A stretch of DNA of 41,389 nucleotides, taken from IMG/VR virus record IMGVR_UViG_3300029787_000111, positions 1-41,389 of that record. The stretch is one strand, 5' to 3'. This DNA comes from a virus. The translations under genes were made by a program, and so were the position numbers. The notes beneath the pieces are model-generated. The model worked only from the letters and a program-made list of their open reading frames with translations, was not told the origin of the DNA and did no database searches. Each line of letters opens with the position of its first letter. Position 1 is the stretch's first letter. Positions 1-6,973 of this stretch are shown piece by piece.

Positions 1-57
1 TCTGCTATCTTTCTCACAATCATAAATGCTGAAATTCAGTTTCTGTACGGAAAATAA
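1..57 (+). CDS. 3' end of an unidentified gene (partial, left edge)
   Basis: Frame 1 is open from the first base and ends at a TAA at 55-57, giving 18 codons of a mostly hydrophobic C-terminus (SAIFLTIINAEIQFLYGK). The other two forward frames hit stops within the first 35 bases. A strong terminator follows four bases later, which fits the end of a transcription unit. The fragment is too short to assign to a family. Confidence 0.45.
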   Translation, partial: SAIFLTIINAEIQFLYGK

Positions 58-60
58 AAC

Positions 61-86
61 GAAGGGGTTGATCCCCTTCTTTTTTT
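61..86 (+). terminator. Rho-independent terminator
   Basis: GAAGGGG (61-67), loop TTGAT, CCCCTTC (73-79) form a perfect 7-bp stem followed by seven T residues (80-86). It separates the partial upstream gene from the thyX transcription unit. Confidence 0.9.
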
Positions 87-87
87 G

Positions 88-101
88 TGCTATGATAAAT
101 A
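88..101 (+). promoter_or_regulatory. Overlapping extended -10 promoter and T4-type late box
   Basis: Directly after the terminator T-tract is TGC-TATGAT (88-96), a TGN extended -10 element. Overlapping it is GATAAATA (94-101), one base off the T4 late consensus TATAAATA. The first ATG is 13 bases further on. The two signals could allow both early and late expression of the operon; which is used is inference. Confidence 0.55.
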
Positions 102-114
102 AAATGAAAATCTC

Positions 115-291
115 ATGAATAAGGAAAATCTCAAAGTACTCATTAATGATTTAGAACGTGCTGTTGCAGAATTAAAAGCAGAAGTTTATTCTGATAAAAG
201 CTCTTATCTAACATATGAAGATTATAAGAAACTTAGAGATGAAAATGATCCATCATTAGATTATAGTCAAATTTTTGAGGATGATGAATGA
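115..291 (+). CDS. Small conserved-type phage protein, unknown function (58 aa)
   Basis: The product is 58 aa: a charged N-terminal helix (MNKENLKVLINDLERAVAEL), a Tyr-rich middle (SYLTYEDYKKLRDEND) and an acidic tail ending FEDDE. There are no Cys residues, membrane segments or catalytic motifs. The start ATG lies 13 bases after the promoter/late box and the stop overlaps the next start (ATGA type, 288-291), so it is translationally coupled to the following small gene and then to thyX. The family is not recognised. A single long helix suggests a small binding or regulatory protein, but that is only inference from composition. Confidence 0.7.
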   Translation: MNKENLKVLINDLERAVAELKAEVYSDKSSYLTYEDYKKLRDENDPSLDYSQIFEDDE

Positions 292-446
292 GATCTAAAG
301 AAATTCTAAAAAATCTCAAAAAAGCTTTAGAACAAGATTTTTTATATAATGAACAAGAATTAAATTATATGAGAGAACAATTATTAATGTTAGAAAGTGA
401 AATAATTACAAAGAGAAAACAAAAACCAAAAGGATTTGGAAAATGA
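288..446 (+). CDS. Small basic coiled-coil protein, unknown function (52 aa)
   Basis: The product is 52 aa and almost entirely predicted helix (KEILKNLKKALEQ... then NYMREQLLMLESEI), ending in a basic tail (KRKQKPKGFGK). Its ATG overlaps the previous stop and its own stop overlaps the thyX ATG (443-446), so three genes are coupled head to tail. No domain is recognised. The heptad-like leucine spacing suggests a short coiled coil, perhaps forming a dimer or pairing with the 58-aa neighbour. The length and overlaps support a real gene. Confidence 0.7.
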   Translation: MRSKEILKNLKKALEQDFLYNEQELNYMREQLLMLESEIITKRKQKPKGFGK

Positions 447-1075
447 CTATTAATTTAGTAAGTGTCACACCAGATGCAGAAAAGACAATGGCACATATTG
501 CCAGAGTCTCGAACCCAGACAATCAAGATAATCCAAACTATGCAGGATTATTAAAGTATTGTATTAAGCACAACCACTGGTCTGTCTTTGAGCAATCTTC
601 AATGACACTAGAAATAGAAACAACAAGAGCTATAGCAGCACAGATATTAAGACATCGTAGTTTTACATTCCAAGAATTTTCCCAAAGATATGCAAAGAGT
701 AATCAATTAGGTGAAATTGAATTGCCAGAACTGCGTAGACAGGACACAAAGAATCGTCAGAATAGTATAGATGATCTAGATGAGAAGGTTGTTGATAAAC
801 TGAATCGTCAGATGATTACTCTATTCAGTTCTGCACAGAGTCTTTACAATCAAATGATTGAAGAGGGTGTGGCAAAGGAATGTGCTAGAATGGTATTACC
901 ACTCTGTACACCGACTAAGATCTATATGACTGGTTCATGTCGTTCATGGATTCATTATATTAATCTAAGGTCTGCACACGGAACACAGAAGGAACATATG
1001 GAGATTGCAGAGGCATGTCGTAAGGTATTTACCGAACAATTCCCTGCAGTATCAGAAGCCCTAGAGTGGGTCTAA
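443..1075 (+). CDS. thyX: Flavin-dependent thymidylate synthase ThyX
   Basis: ThyX methylates dUMP to dTMP with methylenetetrahydrofolate as carbon donor and FAD/NADPH as reductant, supplying thymidine for phage DNA synthesis. The signature RHR-x7-S is present at residues 70-80 (RHRSFTFQEFS), followed by Q81-R82. The C-terminal half holds the expected ECARMVLP helix and a GSCRSWIHYINLR segment. At 210 aa it is full length for the family. The ATG overlaps the preceding stop, so it is expressed with the two tiny upstream genes. Its codons look slightly richer in G+C than those of the structural genes, but this was judged only by eye. ThyX is a common auxiliary metabolic gene in marine T4-like cyanophages. 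Confidence 0.97.
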   Translation: MTINLVSVTPDAEKTMAHIARVSNPDNQDNPNYAGLLKYCIKHNHWSVFEQSSMTLEIETTRAIAAQILRHRSFTFQEFSQRYAKSNQLGEIELPELRRQDTKNRQNSIDDLDEKVVDKLNRQMITLFSSAQSLYNQMIEEGVAKECARMVLPLCTPTKIYMTGSCRSWIHYINLRSAHGTQKEHMEIAEACRKVFTEQFPAVSEALEWV

Positions 1076-1078
1076 ATA
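1071..1078 (+). promoter_or_regulatory. Putative late promoter, CTAAATA variant
   Basis: TCTAAATA overlaps the thyX stop codon and ends 21 bases before the ATG at 1100. It differs from the T4 late box TATAAATA in the first bases. The same CTAAATA core occurs at a similar distance upstream of gp4 on the other strand (7429-7436), which is why it is called. Confidence 0.4.
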
Positions 1079-1099
1079 ATTTTACAAAACTAATCAATT

Positions 1100-1351
1100 A
1101 TGCCTACATATCCAGTAATACATAAAGAGACAAAAGAAAAGAAGGAACTTTCCATGACAATGGCTGCTTATGATCAATGGAGAAAAGATAATCCAGAATG
1201 GGATAAAGATTGGTCTGAAGGTTGTGCGAGTCAGTCAACCGAGTTTAAGTGGACTGGAGAAGCAAAATCTAGTGGTTGGAATGAAGTATTAGATAGAGCA
1301 TCAAAACAACCAGGCGCAAATGTCCGTAAAAACAGAGATTATTCATTCTAA
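1100..1351 (+). CDS. Conserved cyanophage-type hypothetical protein (83 aa)
   Basis: The product is an 83-aa soluble protein beginning MPTYPVIHKETKEKKELSMT, with a Trp-rich centre (DQWRKDNPEWDKDWSEG) and a C-terminal GWNEVLDRASKQPGA segment. The start resembles FmdB-type zinc-ribbon proteins, but only one Cys is present (in EGCAS), so no zinc ribbon can form. I recall proteins of this type next to phoH in marine T4-like phages, without known function. The stop overlaps the phoH start by one base (TAATG), indicating translational coupling. Confidence 0.8.
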   Translation: MPTYPVIHKETKEKKELSMTMAAYDQWRKDNPEWDKDWSEGCASQSTEFKWTGEAKSSGWNEVLDRASKQPGANVRKNRDYSF

Positions 1352-2103
1352 TGCCTAGAAGAAAAAGAGGATCTGCACACCAACCAATTGGAGTTGGGTT
1401 AACTGCCAAGCAGATGAAAAGGAAAAAACCTTTAAATCATGATTATTTGATAGATATTGAACCATTAACTGATAATCAAAAGATTTTATTTAAATCTTAT
1501 AAAGATGGAAAAAATATTGTTGCATATGGATGCGCTGGAACTGGTAAAACATTTATTACTTTATACAATGCGATTCATGATGTTTTAAATGAAAATACAC
1601 CATATGAAAGAATATATCTTGTTCGTTCTTTAGTTTCAACTCGTGAAATAGGGTTTCTACCTGGCGATCATGAAGATAAGGCTGATATCTATCAGATACC
1701 ATATAAGCACATGGTTAAGTATATGTTTCAGATGCCCTCTGATGCTGATTTTGAAATGTTATATGGTAATTTAAGATCTCAAGATACAATTAAATTTTGG
1801 AGCACTTCATTTTTAAGAGGAACTACACTAGATAATTCAATAATTATAGTCGATGAATTTCAGAATCTAAATTTTCATGAATTGGATAGTATAATAACTC
1901 GTGTGGGTGAAAATAGTAAAATTATGTTCTGTGGTGATGCAAGCCAAAGTGATCTAACTAAGTCAAATGAGAGAAATGGAATTCATGATTTTATGAACGT
2001 CTTGCGTAAAATGGAATCATTTGATATAATAGAATTTGAGGTCGGAGATATAGTTCGATCTGGACTTGTAAAAGAGTACATTATAGCAAAACAATCTATT
2101 TAA
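1351..2103 (+). CDS. phoH: PhoH-like P-loop ATPase
   Basis: This is a PhoH family ATPase/RNA-helicase-like protein of 250 aa, common in marine phages and of unsettled role (proposed links to phosphate stress or RNA metabolism). Walker A is GCAGTGKT at residues 60-67. Walker B is SIIIVDEFQN, with D168-E169. The PhoH-type segment CGDASQSDL lies at 194-202. The N-terminus is strongly basic (MPRRKRG). It overlaps the upstream 83-aa gene by one base and is followed after 6 bases by the exonuclease gene. The PhoH family is clear; the function in infection is not. Confidence 0.95.
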   Translation: MPRRKRGSAHQPIGVGLTAKQMKRKKPLNHDYLIDIEPLTDNQKILFKSYKDGKNIVAYGCAGTGKTFITLYNAIHDVLNENTPYERIYLVRSLVSTREIGFLPGDHEDKADIYQIPYKHMVKYMFQMPSDADFEMLYGNLRSQDTIKFWSTSFLRGTTLDNSIIIVDEFQNLNFHELDSIITRVGENSKIMFCGDASQSDLTKSNERNGIHDFMNVLRKMESFDIIEFEVGDIVRSGLVKEYIIAKQSI

Positions 2104-2109
2104 TTAATA

Positions 2110-2793
2110 ATGTTTAATCATGTTGAAATTGATCTCCCTAAACTGTCTAGGGAGACTATAGATGGAGTTCGTTATTATTCTGTTCCAGATAATGATGAAT
2201 TAATTAGATTAGTTTCTATTACCTCTGTTACAAGTCATTTTAACAAACAAATTTTTCTCAATTGGAGAAAAAGGGTAGGTGATGAAAAAGCGGATCGTGT
2301 TACTAAAGCTGCGACTACTCGTGGCACAAACATGCATACCTTAACAGAACACTATCTTAAAAATGACCAAAAACTTCCTGACGTTCCTCCCATTTCTAAG
2401 TTTCTTTTTAATGTAGCAAAAGAAAAACTGGGTAAAATTGATAATATTCATGCTCTGGAGGGATCACTATATAGTAGGCATCTAGGTATTGCAGGGACAG
2501 TAGACTGTATTGCTGAATATGATGGCGAATTATCGATAATTGATTTTAAAACATCAGCAAAACCAAAACCAAGAGACTGGATTGAAAATTATTTTGTCCA
2601 AGCAATGGCATATGGTTGCATGTTTTATGAATTAACAGGAATATCTGTAAAAAAATTAGTTATCATTATGTCCTGTGAAAATGGAGAATGTGTTGTTTAT
2701 GAAGAATACGACAAAACAAAATTTATCAAATTACTCGACAAATATATTAAAAAATTTATTCACGACAAACTGGAGATGTATGGAGTCAAATAA
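2110..2793 (+). CDS. PD-(D/E)XK exonuclease, RecB/MGME1-like
   Basis: The 227-aa protein has the RecB-nuclease motif order: RGTNMH (71-76) with the upstream His, E117 in HALEGSLYS, GTVD with D132, then IIDFKTS (D145-x-K147) and a Q-x2-AY helix (Q164-AMAY). These match the Mg2+-binding core of PD-(D/E)XK exonucleases, including the mitochondrial MGME1 type. It probably degrades host DNA or trims phage recombination and replication intermediates. It lies between phoH and gp33 in the DNA metabolism block, and its 3' end overlaps the gp33 start by 14 bases. Confidence 0.85.
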   Translation: MFNHVEIDLPKLSRETIDGVRYYSVPDNDELIRLVSITSVTSHFNKQIFLNWRKRVGDEKADRVTKAATTRGTNMHTLTEHYLKNDQKLPDVPPISKFLFNVAKEKLGKIDNIHALEGSLYSRHLGIAGTVDCIAEYDGELSIIDFKTSAKPKPRDWIENYFVQAMAYGCMFYELTGISVKKLVIIMSCENGECVVYEEYDKTKFIKLLDKYIKKFIHDKLEMYGVK

Positions 2794-3040
2794 AGAACTT
2801 GAAAAAGTTATCGAAGAAAAGTTTTTGACACCTCAAAAATTTTCCATGGAAATAGAAACAATTGTTTCTAAGGAAAAAATTAATTACATAGAGGCTATAT
2901 GCCAATATTGTGATGATAATGATATTGAAATTCAATCAGTTTCAAAACTTATTTCAAAACCATTAAAAGAAAGGTTGAAATATGATGCAATTCAATTAAA
3001 CTTTATGAAGAAAACTTCTCGTGCTAAACTACCTTTATAA
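2780..3040 (+). CDS. 33: gp33-like late transcription co-activator
   Basis: Translating from the ATG at 2780 gives 86 aa (MESNKELEKVIEEKFLTPQK...). This start is preferred over an in-frame one at 2675, which would overlap the exonuclease gene by more than 100 bases; a GGAG sits at 2772-2775. In T4, gp33 bridges host RNA polymerase and the gp45 sliding clamp to activate late promoters. The protein has the layout of cyanophage gp33: a KFLTPQKFS segment, a central acidic helix (EAICQYCDDNDIE), and a basic end (KPLKERLKYDAIQLNFMKKT). Exact TATAAATA late boxes elsewhere in the window agree with gp33-dependent late transcription. Identification is by resemblance and by synteny with gp59 and gp32. 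Confidence 0.8.
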   Translation: MESNKELEKVIEEKFLTPQKFSMEIETIVSKEKINYIEAICQYCDDNDIEIQSVSKLISKPLKERLKYDAIQLNFMKKTSRAKLPL

Positions 3041-3637
3041 ATGAAAGTGACACCATTTGAGACTTATCAAACATACTTGTCCATGAAAAGTCATTTTACT
3101 AATAAGAAGTATGATTTTATCAAGTATGGTGGTAAATCAAGAGCAACCATGACATCCTTTAACAAAAGGAAGGATAAATATTGGTTTGAAAAAACCTCAA
3201 GAAAATATTCTGATCAGGAAATTACAGATTTTTTACTAGCTAATTTCGTGACTACTAACAATCCTAAAAATTTATGGATTGGAGAAATCATAAACTCTGG
3301 AGAAAGGACTTATGCAGAATGGATGAGACGACAGCAAAGTTTAACTTACTTGTTCAAAGAACAATCAAAGGAATTACTTTACGAAAAAAAATTAGAGAAC
3401 ATATTCAACTGTTCGAAGGGTCATCCACCAATACTCAAAAAGTATCTGGGTGGACAAATAAGCTTAGAAACTTTATCAATTTTCGAAAGAATATTTTCTT
3501 TTAGAAAAGAATTTGATAAAAAACTAGATGATCCTGCATGGGAATTAGTTAGTTTAAAGATTAAAAAATACTTACCATTTCTAAATATTAATGTGGTTCA
3601 ATATAAAAAAATACTTAGAGAGATAGTTAATGACTAA
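3041..3637 (+). CDS. 59: gp59-like DNA helicase loader
   Basis: The 198-aa protein resembles T4 gp59 (217 aa), which loads the gp41 replicative helicase onto gp32-coated forked DNA. Shared features are the early YLSMKSHFTNKKYDFIKYGG segment, the RKDKYWFEK motif (T4 has RRDKYFFQK), the DFLLANFV...WIGEI block and a basic helical C-terminal half. It starts directly after the gp33 stop and overlaps the next gene by 8 bases. Its position just before gp32 fits a joint role at the replication fork. Confidence 0.92.
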   Translation: MKVTPFETYQTYLSMKSHFTNKKYDFIKYGGKSRATMTSFNKRKDKYWFEKTSRKYSDQEITDFLLANFVTTNNPKNLWIGEIINSGERTYAEWMRRQQSLTYLFKEQSKELLYEKKLENIFNCSKGHPPILKKYLGGQISLETLSIFERIFSFRKEFDKKLDDPAWELVSLKIKKYLPFLNINVVQYKKILREIVND

Positions 3638-3965
3638 TTTTTTTGATTCAGATATAGTGAGAGAAGCATTAGAAGAGATTCATGATTTGCAAAGTTCACT
3701 GTACAAAAATGTATTCATGTTTGAACACATGGATATAGAAGAAAGAGAAGAGCATATTGATAAATTATCTGATCTTCTTGAAAAACAAAGGATTATGTAT
3801 GCTCGATTATCCTTATCAGATGATCCCGAAGCAATTAAACTTAAGGGACATTTACAACAGTCTGTGGCTCTAATGGGATTTCCACCAGAGACTGATATGT
3901 TACTTTTGTTTGAAGGTATGCAAAAAACAATTGAAAATTTAAGGGACAAGATAGACCCTAAATAG
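3630..3965 (+). CDS. DUF1825-like protein
   Basis: The 111-aa all-helical acidic protein has the layout of DUF1825, a family of small cyanobacterial proteins of unknown function. It begins with the hallmark FFDSDIV (residues 4-10), followed by a charged helical region, an LLEKQRIMYARLSLSDDPEA segment and a C-terminal GFPPETDMLLLFEGMQKTIENL helix. The ATG overlaps the gp59 stop by 8 bases, so it is coupled to the replication genes and lies just before gp32. The identification comes from remembered family pattern and would need a profile search. If right, it points to a cyanobacterial host. Confidence 0.7.
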   Translation: MTNFFDSDIVREALEEIHDLQSSLYKNVFMFEHMDIEEREEHIDKLSDLLEKQRIMYARLSLSDDPEAIKLKGHLQQSVALMGFPPETDMLLLFEGMQKTIENLRDKIDPK

Positions 3966-3970
3966 TAATG

Positions 3971-3999
3971 TTGACAATATCTTAATTATCTACTATAAT
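3971..3999 (+). promoter_or_regulatory. Consensus sigma70 promoter of gp32
   Basis: TTGACA (3971-3976), a 17-base spacer and TATAAT (3994-3999) match the full bacterial consensus. The gp32 ATG is 40 bases downstream of the -10 element. No other promoter in the window matches consensus this closely. Confidence 0.9.
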
Positions 4000-4039
4000 C
4001 TTAGTATCTTCCAAATCTAAACAATCCGAGGAAATCCAA

Positions 4040-4927
4040 ATGTCTTTTGCAAATTTAAAAAAGCAATCTAAATTAGGCTCTTTAACTGCAAAGTTAGTCA
4101 AAGAAGTCGAAAAAATGAATAATAACGGAACATCAGGTGATGACCGTTTATGGAAACTAGATGTTGATAAATCTGGTAATGGTTATGCAGTAATACGTTT
4201 TCTCCCATCACCCGATGGTGAAGACTTACCATTTGTAAAACTATATTCACACGCATTCCAAAGCTCTGGTGGATGGTATATTGAAAATTCACTCACCACT
4301 CTTGGGCAAAAAGATCCAGTTTCTGAGTACAATACTCAACTCTGGAATAATGGAACAGACGCAGGAAAAGAGGCTGCTCGTAAGCAGAAACGTAAACTCA
4401 CATACATTAGTAATATCTATGTTGTGAAAGACCCTGCTAATCCTGAGAACGAAGGTAAAGTATTCTTATATAAGTATGGTAAGAAAATCTTTGATAAACT
4501 TACTGCTGCAATGCAACCTGAGTTTGAAGACGAAGAGGCAATCGATCCATTCGATTTCTGGCAAGGTGCTAACTTTAAGTTAAAAGCAAAGAACGTTGCA
4601 GGTTACAGAAATTACGATAGTTCTGAGTTTACTGCTCAAACTCCGTTACTTGATGATGATGATGCACTTGAATCACTCTGGAAAAAACAGTTCTCTCTTG
4701 CAGAGTTTGTTAATCCAGATCAGTTTAAAACTTATGATGAGTTAAAGACTCGTCTAGATTATGTTCTTGGAAACAAGAAGTCTGCTGCACCAGTATTTGA
4801 GGAAGAAGATACTGATCGTGGAGAAGCAGAAGAGTTAGTAACTGCATCTGTATCCACAACACCATCATCCGTTAATGAAGATGATGATGATGCCTTATCT
4901 TATTTTCAAAAATTAGCTGAAGAATAA
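4040..4927 (+). CDS. 32: gp32-like single-stranded DNA-binding protein
   Basis: This is the T4-type ssDNA-binding protein (295 aa; T4 301 aa), which coats ssDNA in replication, recombination and repair. A basic N-terminal arm (NLKKQSKLGSLTAKL) for cooperative binding is followed by the OB core with the WKLDVDKSGNGYAVIRFLP and FVKLYSHAFQSSGGWYIENS blocks. An acidic C-terminal tail (EEEDTDRGEAEE...NEDDDDALSYFQKLAEE) would bind partner replication proteins. The T4 zinc site (His plus three Cys) is incomplete: H71 is kept, but the whole protein contains no Cys, and Ser84 sits where the first Cys is expected. A good SD, GAGGAAA, lies at 4028-4034. The gene has its own consensus promoter. Confidence 0.95.
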   Translation: MSFANLKKQSKLGSLTAKLVKEVEKMNNNGTSGDDRLWKLDVDKSGNGYAVIRFLPSPDGEDLPFVKLYSHAFQSSGGWYIENSLTTLGQKDPVSEYNTQLWNNGTDAGKEAARKQKRKLTYISNIYVVKDPANPENEGKVFLYKYGKKIFDKLTAAMQPEFEDEEAIDPFDFWQGANFKLKAKNVAGYRNYDSSEFTAQTPLLDDDDALESLWKKQFSLAEFVNPDQFKTYDELKTRLDYVLGNKKSAAPVFEEEDTDRGEAEELVTASVSTTPSSVNEDDDDALSYFQKLAEE

Positions 4928-5587
4928 TTAAGGAATAGTAATACGAGTATTTTCTGTTCTTATTAATCTTTGAGAAACAAATTGAGATGATTCTTTATAG
5001 ATCATCTCATTTTTCATGTCATCTAAAAATTGACCTAAGTAAGTCGGTTTGAGAATATATATTGTTCTTTTCTTTTCATTCTCTTCAACTTCGTATTCGT
5101 AATTAGTAATACCTGTCACAGTTTCTGCAGCAGAGGTGGTGATTGGTGTGGAATCAAAATAACTTACAGTAAAATTTGAATCTACGACTTTACCTGCAGG
5201 TAGAATTAATTTTCCATCTGAATCTTTAATTTCTTTAGTAATAAAATGATGAGTATCGTTCAATTTTTCAATACCGTATTTTTTTAATGCATAATCATAT
5301 AATTCTTTATTTGTAACTGGCCATTGATTTCTAACATTTATAATATTTGCGGTTAAAAGAACAACATAATCATAATCAGGATTACCATATAATTCATCTG
5401 CCACTGTATCGGGTCTTGACCCATCAACAATTTGATACTTGTCAAAAATTGTGAATATGTTTTGCAAGTCATCACGAATTTTCATTCGACGGAATATATT
5501 TTTTGCAAACACATACGATGAATCTGACAATCTATCCGAAAATGGTGATTGATATTCTAAGTTTGGTAACTCTCTAAAATAACCCAT
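4928..5587 (-). CDS. 53: gp53-like baseplate wedge protein
   Basis: The 219-aa protein resembles T4 gp53 (196 aa), a wedge component that joins neighbouring baseplate wedges. Recognisable parts are the N-terminal FRELPNLEYQSPFSDRL segment, a LysM-like centre (DGSRPDTVADELYGNPDYDYVVLLTANI) and the NQWPVTNKELYDYALKKYG segment, matching the T4 layout PEELANAIYGNP...YWVLLM. The C-terminal half has the usual Tyr-rich region and a closing MKNEMIYKES helix. Its stop (complement of 4928-4930) abuts the gp32 stop directly. The gp48 stop overlaps its start by one base. Confidence 0.9.
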   Translation of the reverse strand: MGYFRELPNLEYQSPFSDRLSDSSYVFAKNIFRRMKIRDDLQNIFTIFDKYQIVDGSRPDTVADELYGNPDYDYVVLLTANIINVRNQWPVTNKELYDYALKKYGIEKLNDTHHFITKEIKDSDGKLILPAGKVVDSNFTVSYFDSTPITTSAAETVTGITNYEYEVEENEKKRTIYILKPTYLGQFLDDMKNEMIYKESSQFVSQRLIRTENTRITIP

Positions 5588-6585
5588 TAGTAACCTACTC
5601 CGATCAATCCGTCTTCTTCATCATAATCACCTTCATATATTGGACTTATTTCACTAAAATCTAATGTTAAACTAAGTTTTACCGGAGATGTGTCCTCATA
5701 AGTTGCATATTGTCCTCCATCTGGATTGTAACTCACACCCACCTTTGTTAAAGCTGTGGGAAAAAATGAATTCAAATATGCATGTTTTTGACGACCAGTC
5801 TTATAACATAATTGAAAAATATTTGGACTGTTTAAAAATACACCACTTTTCTTTTTTGGACTCATATTTTTTTTAAATGTTCTTATGATATTTTTTACGG
5901 TCTCACTTTCTTTTCTTCTTCTTGGTGCGAAGTCAAATGAAAATGAAAATGTCCTTAATTGAACACTACTAAATAATAATTCTGCGTTTTGATTCAGTAT
6001 TTGTCCTGTAGTTCTGGCTAAGATTTCATCGGCACTTACTTGAGCACCAAAGGCATTGACTGCTTGTGTTGCAAAAAAAGCTTGAATAGCATTTTTTTGT
6101 GCAGGATTTGTTCCTTCATTGTACAATCTTTGTGCAAAATCTGACCCTCCCTGAGCTAAAGCTGTTAAAAAATTATCATCACTTTTTATTACACCCATAC
6201 CAGCACCAATTCCTGCGGCTGCGAATGGATTTAAATTTTGAGAATTCCAAGTAACACCTTGGCTATCGGCAACAGTTTTAGGCATGGGAAGAAAAATATA
6301 TCCTAAACTCTCTTCTTTACTTTTATATTGATCTTTTCCTCTTTGAAGACCTATTCCACCACCCCCATATCTGTTTTTATCTATAGTTTTTAATGTTTCA
6401 TTCGCAGTATTAAGTGCAGAAGGTGATGAAACAAATTTATTTTGTATAGTTTCTCTTGCAGTTCTCTCTGCTCTAATTTCTCTATCGAATTGAATATTAG
6501 GCGCTTTATACTGTAAGACTTTTATTTCTAAATAATCTGTCCTATTATCTATTTGTGCATCTGGATATCTATAACTAAAGGTCAT
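5587..6585 (-). CDS. 48: gp48-like baseplate tail-tube cap protein
   Basis: The 332-aa protein fits T4 gp48 (364 aa), which caps the baseplate hub and nucleates the tail tube. The N-terminus (MTFSYRYPDAQIDNRTDYLEI) and the tube-fold C-terminal region (LRTFSFSFDFAPRRRKESETVKNIIRTFKKNM, then PTALTKVGVSYNPDGGQYATY and PVKLSLTLDFSEISPIYEGDYD) are typical of gp48/gp54. The middle is Ala/Gly-rich and low in complexity. The ATG is preceded by AAAAAAAGGAT. It lies between gp53 and a small conserved protein on the minus strand. gp48 is preferred over gp54 because of the length and gp53 neighbour. Confidence 0.85.
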   Translation of the reverse strand: MTFSYRYPDAQIDNRTDYLEIKVLQYKAPNIQFDREIRAERTARETIQNKFVSSPSALNTANETLKTIDKNRYGGGGIGLQRGKDQYKSKEESLGYIFLPMPKTVADSQGVTWNSQNLNPFAAAGIGAGMGVIKSDDNFLTALAQGGSDFAQRLYNEGTNPAQKNAIQAFFATQAVNAFGAQVSADEILARTTGQILNQNAELLFSSVQLRTFSFSFDFAPRRRKESETVKNIIRTFKKNMSPKKKSGVFLNSPNIFQLCYKTGRQKHAYLNSFFPTALTKVGVSYNPDGGQYATYEDTSPVKLSLTLDFSEISPIYEGDYDEEDGLIGVGY

Positions 6586-6595
6586 ATCCTTTTTT

Positions 6596-6973
6596 TTAAC
6601 TATTTAGTAGGAATTTTCCAAAAGGTATCTCTCTTACGTCTGCAAGTTCATCTGGATAGATTTCATAAAGGTTTCCTGCAACCTCTGTCCATGTATATTG
6701 ACGATATCCACCCATGTGTAAATTGATACCACGAAATCCCCATTGGAAAATATCAGTCACTGCAACAAGAGGATTTTGATCATATCTTAGATTTGGTGTT
6801 TTTGGATTATAAACAAATACATAATATTTACCAACGTCTGGTACGGGAGTGCTAGAGTCAGTAACAGCTTCCATTAAACTGATCATGAGATCATCTGCAT
6901 CTTCTGTGCCGATGATATTACCAACAACACCTCTTACACGATTACTATTATCATCAGTGGGGTAACTATTCAT
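6596..6973 (-). CDS. Conserved virion-module protein, unknown function (125 aa)
   Basis: The 125-aa soluble protein has an aromatic core (KYYVFVYNPKTPNLRYDQNP, then LVAVTDIFQWGFRGINLHMG and GYRQYTWTEVAGNLYEIYPDEL). The pattern 'F-x-Y-x-PKT...YD-x-PLV...GF-x-G-x-NLH' recurs in small uncharacterised proteins of T4-like phages, as far as I recall. It lies between gp48 and gp4, overlaps the gp4 stop by 4 bases and probably belongs to the structural or assembly set. No enzymatic motif is visible. I do not assign a T4 gene name. Confidence 0.75.
   Translation of the reverse strand: MNSYPTDDNSNRVRGVVGNIIGTEDADDLMISLMEAVTDSSTPVPDVGKYYVFVYNPKTPNLRYDQNPLVAVTDIFQWGFRGINLHMGGYRQYTWTEVAGNLYEIYPDELADVREIPFGKFLLNS
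6600..6607 (-). promoter_or_regulatory. CTAAATAG motif upstream of gp48 (candidate late box)
   Basis: On the minus strand CTAAATAG lies 14 bases before the gp48 ATG, inside the last codons of the upstream 125-aa gene. It matches the motif before gp4 (7429-7436) and at 1072-1078. The spacing is short for a T4-type late promoter, so support is weak. Confidence 0.25.

Noticed and set aside
2675-2779. Longer N-terminus for the gp33-like protein
   Set aside because: It would overlap the exonuclease gene by over 100 bases and adds a sequence (MKMENVLFMKNTT...) that reads like an out-of-frame translation; the ATG at 2780 has an SD and gives normal gp33 length.
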